Shown: positions 28,774 through 33,823 of the stretch, in pieces
How the letters are laid out: every line of letters begins with the position of its first letter
Numbering within the stretch: the stretch's first letter is position 1
Virus record (IMG/VR): IMGVR_UViG_3300032516_000096
Location: 1-33,823 of that record
Source: a virus
Length of the DNA: 33,823 nt
Reading direction: 5' to 3' (one strand)
The notes under the pieces: generated by a model
Told to the model about the DNA's origin: nothing
Database searches by the model: none
What the model saw: only the letters and a program-made list of their open reading frames with translations
Translations under genes and position numbers: made by a program

Positions 28774-29769
28774 TTATATCAATCCGATTTCAGACAGGGC
28801 CTTCTGAACCCAACCAACCCCCAGGGAGTCTGGGTCGGTCTTCGTCTTGCCATCCCATGGTAGCAGGATCGTAAGAGTACTCACCCCCAGCTTATGAAGG
28901 GCACGTTCGAACTTCACTGTGGCCTCGCGTCCAGTGTCATCCCCATCCAGCATCAGAATCACGCCCTCAGCGTACACCAATTTCTGGAGCTTCTCGGCCA
29001 CGGGCTTGGCCGTAAAATTTGCGACTACCACCGGGTAGACTTCGTGCACGCGCATGCAGTCGAATGGCCCCTCGACTACCACCACTGGTCCAGTGTTCTG
29101 TAAAACCGGCTCATTGAACCATGTGATCCCTCCGTTATTCACATTCAATAGCGTGTAATCATGGTGCTTGACCTTCGGTGGGGGCTCACCCGGAATCTCG
29201 ATAGCTCGACCACGGATACCAGCTAGTTGCCCATGCACATTCCAGTACGGGAACAACAGCATATCCCGCTCTGGATCGTATCTGAACTTCCAGTGCTCCA
29301 CCATCACGGACACCGGTAAAAAGTCCCTGCGGGCTAGATAGTACCGAGCGCGATCACTGTGTAAGGCCAAGGGGAATTGGCTAAGCCACCATTCTGGCTG
29401 CTCTTGGAACTGTTTGTTTACAGCCGGAGCAAACTCCAGGTACTCAGGTAGCGGCTGTACCTCTAACTGCTCGGCCTCAACAATAGCCCTTGCAGTGTCC
29501 AGGTTACCGGTGAACAGTCCTGGATTATTTTGTCTGCCGAACTCAATAAGTTGGAACAGGGTGGTAAGGTCTCCGGACTCGCACGCGAAGCAATGAAAAT
29601 GTGCGGCAGTATCCGGACTTACATAGATGCCGAAACTCGGATGACTGTCTTTTCCAGATCGATGTCTGAACGGAGCGAGAGGACAGGATCCGCGCACCCA
29701 CTTCTTGTTCGTACTGTCGTACTTGCTTCCGAGAGCGGAAAGCAGAGCCTTGGCTTGCTCATGGTTCAT
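28774..29769 (-). CDS. DnaG-like DNA primase (CHC2-TOPRIM)
   Basis: The 331-residue protein has an N-terminal CHC2-type zinc finger with C29, H36, C60 and C63 (GSCPLAPFRH, then HFHCFACESGD). The TOPRIM catalytic core follows: VVVEGPFDCMRV with Glu233 and ILMLDGDDTG with Asp275 and Asp277. It is a compact, single-chain phage primase without the DnaB-binding C-terminal domain of bacterial DnaG. It should prime synthesis with the DnaB-like helicase encoded upstream. The SD is weak and the start overlaps the previous stop. Confidence 0.9.
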   Translation of the reverse strand: MNHEQAKALLSALGSKYDSTNKKWVRGSCPLAPFRHRSGKDSHPSFGIYVSPDTAAHFHCFACESGDLTTLFQLIEFGRQNNPGLFTGNLDTARAIVEAEQLEVQPLPEYLEFAPAVNKQFQEQPEWWLSQFPLALHSDRARYYLARRDFLPVSVMVEHWKFRYDPERDMLLFPYWNVHGQLAGIRGRAIEIPGEPPPKVKHHDYTLLNVNNGGITWFNEPVLQNTGPVVVVEGPFDCMRVHEVYPVVVANFTAKPVAEKLQKLVYAEGVILMLDGDDTGREATVKFERALHKLGVSTLTILLPWDGKTKTDPDSLGVGWVQKALSEIGLI

Positions 29770-30014
29770 TCTCTGCCAAGATCAATGAGAGCCTGGGAGA
29801 GCATGTCCGGAACAACATCCTGCCGGAGATCTTTTCCAGCATCAAGCATTGTGCAAAAATATGCACTGGCCCACCCAAGCGCAGAGATACGTTCGTCATG
29901 AACTAGGGCCTCAAGCTCGTCAAACGTTCTTGTGGTCGGGTAAATGCCCTGTTCATCAGGATTGTCTAACATCTGACTGATGATGGCGCAGATGGCTGTA
30001 CGGTCCCTGTTCAT
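29766..30014 (-). CDS. Small hypothetical phage protein
   Basis: The 82-residue helical protein contains ELEALVHDERISALGWASAYFCTMLDAGKD and a PDMLSQALIDLG end. Proteins with this GWA...LD.G.D pattern are frequent in phage early regions. ATG 30014 is 4 bp from the upstream stop; its stop overlaps the primase ATG. No function is known. Confidence 0.65.
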   Translation of the reverse strand: MNRDRTAICAIISQMLDNPDEQGIYPTTRTFDELEALVHDERISALGWASAYFCTMLDAGKDLRQDVVPDMLSQALIDLGRE

Positions 30015-30017
30015 TGC

Positions 30018-30341
30018 CTAGTCCGTGTGCTTGAGGATATGAATTTCCTGGGTGGTCAGCACCTGGGCACAGATGTCAGCATGTACGGTCTCGGCCTGAT
30101 CCCAGGTGTGGCTACGACGCACGGTCCCATCCAGAGGCCCACCGAACACCATGGTCTCGAACATGGCCGACACCGCAGCATGGTAGGAAACACCCAGAAA
30201 CACTGTGCTCACCCAGGTCTCCCCTACGAGGGTTTCCTTCACCCGACGATTTTCGGCGTTCATGAGCCAACTGGTCCATTCCAGCACACTTGAGCATGGA
30301 ACGGGCTTTTGCTCCTGGAGAGTAAAAAGCATTCTGATCAT
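30018..30341 (-). CDS. Small hypothetical phage protein (FGGPLDG type)
   Basis: The 107-residue protein has the layout SSVLEWTSWLM, VSTVFLGVSYH, FETMVFGGPLDG, TWDQAETVHADI. I recognise this as a common phage family whose function is unknown. ATG 30341 has an AGAAGG SD (7 nt) and starts directly at the upstream stop. It may be cotranslated with its neighbours. Confidence 0.75.
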   Translation of the reverse strand: MIRMLFTLQEQKPVPCSSVLEWTSWLMNAENRRVKETLVGETWVSTVFLGVSYHAAVSAMFETMVFGGPLDGTVRRSHTWDQAETVHADICAQVLTTQEIHILKHTD

Positions 30342-30626
30342 CTACATCACCTTCTGATTTGGATCTACTGGGGCGCTGGAATCAAATTTGCCTTTCCTGA
30401 ACTCGTACTGATCTTCTCCCACGATCTTCGCACAAGACAGATTGTGCAGCGCACACAACATCTTGACTCGTTCATACGAAATCACCCGGGAATCGAGTCT
30501 CACCCCCTGATGGCCAAGTTCCAGCAGGGCCAGAACCTGTTTCTCTTCAAAAGTCAGGGACACGTTCAGCTTGGGCTTCAAGAACGGGTATGTCTGCTCC
30601 GGAACTGAGGAGTCTGATTCGGCCAT
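30342..30626 (-). CDS. Hypothetical protein, 94 aa
   Basis: The protein starts MAESDSSVPEQTYPFLKPKL and has helical segments (LTFEEKQVLALLELGHQGV, YERVKMLCALHNLSC) that may form a small DNA-binding or protein-binding fold; a C-terminal strand follows. ATG 30626 has an AAAGGA SD. A 70-bp gap before it holds only a weak promoter-like sequence (TTGCGG-N18-TAGAAT). Not recognised. Confidence 0.65.
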   Translation of the reverse strand: MAESDSSVPEQTYPFLKPKLNVSLTFEEKQVLALLELGHQGVRLDSRVISYERVKMLCALHNLSCAKIVGEDQYEFRKGKFDSSAPVDPNQKVM

Positions 30627-30697
30627 GATCTTCCTTTCAAGGGTATGAGACTGGATTTGATTCTAGTACCTTGAGGGGCTGGGCCGCAACTTCATAC

Positions 30698-31225
30698 CTA
30701 GGCCATATTCAGTTGTGCAAATCCGGCTCGCAGTGAAGCCTGCGCTGTTTTCCACAGCATAGGATCGCCCTTACCCAGAACTTGCAACAGCGCCTCTTTT
30801 TCTCGCAGATACACCCGAGCAAACTTTGGGTCATGTTCAACAATGCTTATAGTGTTGTCGATCAAATCCGCCAACTTGATGGTCTGCGCCGCTCCCGGAG
30901 CCCGAGCCATACGTTCCCGATCCAGGGCCTTGCGCTTGGTCCGGTTCTCCAGAACATTGGTGTCCGTCAACCAGTACACGTACTCATAGACCAGAGAGCC
31001 CGCATGCCTTCGAATATCAAGCAAAGACACCCCACAGTCCTCGACAGTATCGTGCAACCATGCTGCGGCCAGCATCTGCCAACTGTGAGGCACGCTCTTT
31101 ACCAGTTCTACCACCGCCTGGGGGTGCAGGATGTACGGCTCACCCGTGTACTTTCGACGGTGATCGATAGCACCATGGGCTCTTCGAGCAAAATCCTCGG
31201 CCCACACTAAGCGGGAAGTACGCAC
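30698..31225 (-). CDS. SpoT-like HD-domain hydrolase (small alarmone hydrolase-like)
   Basis: The 175-residue protein matches stand-alone ppGpp hydrolases (MESH1/SAH type): ARRAHGAIDHRRKYTGEPYILHP (His17, His34), AAAWLHDTVEDCG with HD at 58-59 and ED at 62-63, and TIKLADLIDNTI with Asp120 and Asn124. In this family, these residues hold Mn2+ and cleave the 3'-pyrophosphate of (p)ppGpp. It starts with GTG 31225 (SD GAGG). It could also act on related nucleotides or neutralise a RelA-like toxin; the phage also encodes a RelA/SpoT-like protein at 11870-12691. Confidence 0.8.
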   Translation of the reverse strand: MRTSRLVWAEDFARRAHGAIDHRRKYTGEPYILHPQAVVELVKSVPHSWQMLAAAWLHDTVEDCGVSLLDIRRHAGSLVYEYVYWLTDTNVLENRTKRKALDRERMARAPGAAQTIKLADLIDNTISIVEHDPKFARVYLREKEALLQVLGKGDPMLWKTAQASLRAGFAQLNMA

Positions 31226-31232
31226 TGAGACC

Positions 31233-31796
31233 TCAAGAGGTTACGGGGGTAATGGACAGCAGGCGGCGACTACCGGGAACAGTTTTCGAAATCTCCCCAA
31301 GCTGGATGGCGGACAGGTACTTCTTGATGTCCCCGATGTTGAACTTGGCAATCGCCATGGTCGTTTCCGGACCCAAGAGCTTGATCATCTTGGCCTGATC
31401 TTCGATCACCGTGGTGTTTGAGCAAGAACTGAACTGCACATCCCCCTCCGAGGTATGGAAGATGTAATCCTTGGCAGGGTCCGCTCCACTCTCAGAGATA
31501 ACGGATTGCAAGGACTTTTTCAGCGCATCAATTCGCGTGACCATTTCGTAGGCTTCGGCCTCTTTCATCCGGGTATCCAGATCGATCAACTCCTTGGCCC
31601 AGACCACCGCCTGGGATTCTGCCTGGGCAACGGCCTTGGGCAGAGGCTTCAACTTCGCGGCAACCGCGACCTTGGCCTTGTCCGTTGCAACTGCACTGAA
31701 CAACTTCTCAGCCGCCGCCTTTTGGGAGGGCGTCATGCCACCCGCCTGAGGTTTTGCCACACCCGCTACAGTCTTGGGAACGAACTTGATAGACAT
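31233..31796 (-). CDS. Hypothetical Ala/Lys-rich protein, first gene of its operon
   Basis: The 187-residue protein starts MSIKFVPKTVAGVAKPQAGG with a disordered basic N-terminus, then helices (KAAAEKLFSAVATDKAKV, LIDLDTRMKEAEAYEMV) and a C-terminal alpha/beta part (KDYIFHTSEGDVQFSS). ATG 31796 has a strong SD (AAAGGAG, 5 nt) 27 nt after a near-consensus promoter. It is likely abundant early protein; function unknown. Confidence 0.7.
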   Translation of the reverse strand: MSIKFVPKTVAGVAKPQAGGMTPSQKAAAEKLFSAVATDKAKVAVAAKLKPLPKAVAQAESQAVVWAKELIDLDTRMKEAEAYEMVTRIDALKKSLQSVISESGADPAKDYIFHTSEGDVQFSSCSNTTVIEDQAKMIKLLGPETTMAIAKFNIGDIKKYLSAIQLGEISKTVPGSRRLLSITPVTS

Positions 31797-31822
31797 CTTC
31801 ACTCCTTTGATTTGATGACGGT

Positions 31823-31851
31823 ACTATAACACAAGAAATTTAGATTGTCAA
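31823..31851 (-). promoter_or_regulatory. Near-consensus sigma-70 promoter
   Basis: TTGACA at 31846-31851 and TATAGT at 31823-31828, 17 bp apart. It begins 8 bp after the helicase stop and drives the 31.8-28.8 kb operon. Confidence 0.85.
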
Positions 31852-31859
31852 GAAAATTT

Positions 31860-33143
31860 TCAGATGTAATCCAGGGGCGCATGCTTATCATCTTCGCTCT
31901 CTACGATCTCGGAGAAGTCCATGGTATTGAAGTTCCAGTGCACCTGAAACTGCCCCACTTCCCCATTCCGACCTTTTAGAACTCGGATTATTCTACTGTT
32001 CATGGTCTCTACCGACTCGTCCTGGAACAATCCCAGCACGATGGAACTGATTTGCCCTATGCCATCTGAAAAAGCAATGTCTTCCAGCCCTGCTTGTTGC
32101 TTGTCCTGGCCCTTGTTCTTAGTCGTTGCCGTGCGAGCAAACTGATAACTCGCGATGGTCGGTACCTCTGCATTTGAGGTCCCTTTCTTTATCAGTTCAA
32201 TGTTCTCCGCTACTCGGGTGTACCTATCCAGCCGCAGGTTCGGATGGCGCAGCAAATACGCTCCGTCGATATACACCTGATCGCATTTCAATTGCTGGGC
32301 CAGGGCGTAGATGTCCTCGACAGACGCTGCCAGATTACCGTCTACAACATAGAACGGTTTCTCCATCTTGCCCATGGCCACCATACTCTGACTGAATTTC
32401 TTGAGCGTGCCCGTGGCATACCCACCGAGCTTCAACTGACTGACGTTCGTGTGCGCGTACATGGCCGTCAACCGGGTGATTATCGGCAAGGGCGACATCT
32501 CCATGCTCACCAACAGGATGGACTTACCCTTGTACCAATTACTCAGAGCCACGTACAACATCTTGAACGTCTTACCCGCTGCGGGTCGGCCAATGAACGT
32601 CACCACGTCCCCAGGCATTAATCCCCCACTGGTCTTGTCCAACGAGGGCCAACCAAACTGCCCAGCACTTTCCTGGGTGGTCATCTGATGGTAGGCCGTG
32701 AGCACTAGCTCAGACCCGTCCTTGGCAAGATCCACGATCTTCATCCGGTACCGATGGGCGGTAATGAATGCCAGGGTGTCTTGCAGGACCTTCTGGGCCT
32801 GACCGATGTTCTTGTGGGGGTCTTCCTTCAACATCGTCTGACTGGCTAGGTTCGCCTCATTCAGGCGTTCGTAATACAGACGATTCTCCAGATGCTCGAC
32901 ATAGTACGAACAGGGCTCTGGGATGGGTAGCTGTTGGATGTTCGGGAACTGGCTATCCAGGGTCTCTACCTGAGGCAGAGCATGGTGCTTGAGCACAAAG
33001 GCCTGCACCCAGTCGTACACAGGCTGCTCGACCGGTTTGAACATCTCCGGCACGAGCTTGGCCTTGTACCACGTGATCATCTTCTGGTTAGCGCATAGGC
33101 TTTTCAGGGTCTTTAGACCCAGGCCAAACTGCAATCCACTCAT
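31860..33143 (-). CDS. DnaB-like replicative helicase
   Basis: The 427-residue protein is an SF4 helicase. Walker A is IGRPAAGKTF at residues 184-193; LLVSMEMSP is the typical H1a-type strand (Glu); DQVYIDGAYLL is Walker B. Helix-rich residues 1-130 form an N-terminal domain unlike host DnaB. It should unwind DNA at phage forks with the CHC2-TOPRIM primase. ATG 33143 has no SD; a promoter-like TATAAA lies about 11 nt upstream. The C-terminal end is acidic (EIVESEDDKH). Confidence 0.9.
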   Translation of the reverse strand: MSGLQFGLGLKTLKSLCANQKMITWYKAKLVPEMFKPVEQPVYDWVQAFVLKHHALPQVETLDSQFPNIQQLPIPEPCSYYVEHLENRLYYERLNEANLASQTMLKEDPHKNIGQAQKVLQDTLAFITAHRYRMKIVDLAKDGSELVLTAYHQMTTQESAGQFGWPSLDKTSGGLMPGDVVTFIGRPAAGKTFKMLYVALSNWYKGKSILLVSMEMSPLPIITRLTAMYAHTNVSQLKLGGYATGTLKKFSQSMVAMGKMEKPFYVVDGNLAASVEDIYALAQQLKCDQVYIDGAYLLRHPNLRLDRYTRVAENIELIKKGTSNAEVPTIASYQFARTATTKNKGQDKQQAGLEDIAFSDGIGQISSIVLGLFQDESVETMNSRIIRVLKGRNGEVGQFQVHWNFNTMDFSEIVESEDDKHAPLDYI

Positions 33144-33151
33144 TTGTAGGT

Positions 33152-33682
33152 CTATTTATAATGGTTGGACAAATGCGAGGCAAAAGCCGTACCGTATGCC
33201 GTTCGTAGACCCATCATGGACTCAACCGCCACGACCGTTGGCTTGTTCGAAGTGAATCGATTCAACAACAGGTCATACACAGCTTGTATTTTCCAGGCGG
33301 GCAAGCTCTTGCCAACACTCGAAACAAACAAATTCGGAATGATCAATACCGTGGGATCTGGAACAGTCCCGTCCTCCACGGCACGCAGCAAAGAATTCAG
33401 AGGAAGCAACCGGGTGTCGATAAAGTTCCGGAGCAGCGCCCCACCGATAGCCATACACCGGCTCTCGGAGTTCTCCATGCCCGTAAGCAGCAGCCCAGCG
33501 TACGCATCTCGGTACACTCGGAAATTCACGACAAAATCAATTTCCTGCGCGTCACAGTACAGCTTCATGGACTGATTGACGTACACCCGGGGAATGCCCG
33601 CAACCGTACAAACATGATTCATATCCGCTATCAAGCGGGCATGCTTCACATTGTCCAGTACGCTGTCCATCACGGCACTCAT
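33152..33682 (-). CDS. Helicase-loader-like protein lacking a Walker A
   Basis: The 176-residue protein precedes the DnaB-like helicase. It contains a MAIGGALLRNFI helix, then LIIPNLFVSSVGKS at the Walker B position, a WKIQAVYDLLLNRFTSNKP helix, PTVVAVESMM and a YGTAFASHL tail, the order seen in DnaC-like AAA+ loaders. No GxxxxGKT is present, so it does not bind ATP in the standard way. It may recruit the helicase. ATG 33682 has an AGGA SD. The assignment is tentative. Confidence 0.55.
   Translation of the reverse strand: MSAVMDSVLDNVKHARLIADMNHVCTVAGIPRVYVNQSMKLYCDAQEIDFVVNFRVYRDAYAGLLLTGMENSESRCMAIGGALLRNFIDTRLLPLNSLLRAVEDGTVPDPTVLIIPNLFVSSVGKSLPAWKIQAVYDLLLNRFTSNKPTVVAVESMMGLRTAYGTAFASHLSNHYK
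33155..33183 (-). promoter_or_regulatory. Possible promoter for the DnaB-like helicase
   Basis: TTGCCT at 33178-33183 and TATAAA at 33155-33160, 17 bp apart, in the end of the loader-like gene; the helicase ATG is 11 nt from the -10 box. The -35 matches the consensus at four of six positions, so this is weaker than the other promoters. Confidence 0.4.
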
Positions 33683-33694
33683 TGTGGATCCTAA

Positions 33695-33823
33695 CTACTC
33701 CGTTTTCAAACCCTTGACCAGCGCCAGAGCTTCCAGAACATCCGCCTCTGACGCTACCTCAGTATTATCCACAGTTTCTGGTACTTTTGCAACAGGGGCA
33801 TGGGTTAATACCGTGGGCATGAA
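33695..33823 (-). CDS. C-terminal end of a gene cut by the window edge, or a 41-aa gene
   Basis: An open frame enters from the right edge and ends with TAG at 33695. The visible part includes an internal ATG at 33820 (MPTVLTHAPVAKVPETVDN), then an acidic helix and VKGLKTE at the end. It lies 12 bp before the loader-like gene and in the same direction. The sequence looks like a disordered C-terminal tail of a longer protein. The function cannot be told. Confidence 0.5.
   Translation of the reverse strand, partial: FMPTVLTHAPVAKVPETVDNTEVASEADVLEALALVKGLKTE

Noticed and set aside
1-33823. CRISPR array, insertion sequence or integrase/att site
   Set aside because: No regularly spaced repeats with spacers, no transposase and no integrase or tRNA-like att core were found; the nine 12-mers are irregularly spaced (about 1.5 to 5.6 kb apart).

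Overview
The window reads as part of a tailed double-stranded DNA phage genome (Caudoviricetes). All supported genes lie on the minus strand and are tightly packed, with many ATGA or TAATG stop/start overlaps and strong Shine-Dalgarno (SD) sequences. It carries both terminase subunits, a DnaB-type helicase, a DnaG-type primase, a single-strand-binding protein and a RecA-like recombinase. The near-consensus sigma-70 promoters, a Lar-like protein and a candidate lipoprotein suggest a Gram-negative, probably proteobacterial host; the species cannot be told. No portal, capsid, tail or DNA polymerase gene is recognisable here.

Reading in the direction of transcription, from right to left. (1) 33.8-28.8 kb, replication: the end of an unidentified gene, a helicase-loader-like protein, a DnaB-like helicase, a basic/alanine-rich protein, a SpoT-like HD hydrolase, small phage proteins and a primase. 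(2) 28.7-22.1 kb, recombination and repair: SSB, SF2 helicase, an HTH protein, RecA, an Hjc-like nuclease, a Cas4/RecB-like Fe-S nuclease, a RuvC-like resolvase and a MazG-like NTP pyrophosphohydrolase. (3) 22.0-18.1 kb: an HTH-like protein followed by small genes of mostly unknown function. (4) 18.0-12.7 kb: DUF488, a predicted adenine methyltransferase fused to a GNAT-like domain, a ParB-like protein, TerS and TerL. (5) 12.7-8.4 kb: a RelA/SpoT-like protein and two paralogous GNAT-like proteins that share an N-terminal (H)DxxGRF-type tag, then small genes and a rho-independent terminator. (6) 8.3 kb to the left edge: many small genes, including zinc-ribbon, membrane and DUF proteins, several shorter than 60 codons.

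The transcription plan is unusually legible. Eight promoters match TTGACA-N17-TATACT closely, all with exactly 17 bp spacing. Each sits at or just beyond the stop codon of the preceding operon, and a few weaker promoters fill in the rest. Two genes (RelA/SpoT-like and DUF488) have a -10 box only 5-6 nt before their ATG and no SD, so they look leaderless.

Three things stand out. First, an almost palindromic 12-mer, GCAAT(CA/TG)ATTGC, occurs nine times, mostly inside genes and in different reading frames. Second, a tagged RelA/SpoT-like protein coexists with a SpoT-like hydrolase, a possible alarmone pair. Third, several different proteins share the tag, including a ParB-GNAT fusion with two copies and what looks like a decayed tag ORF. 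Functions below are inferred by eye from motifs; no database search was run.
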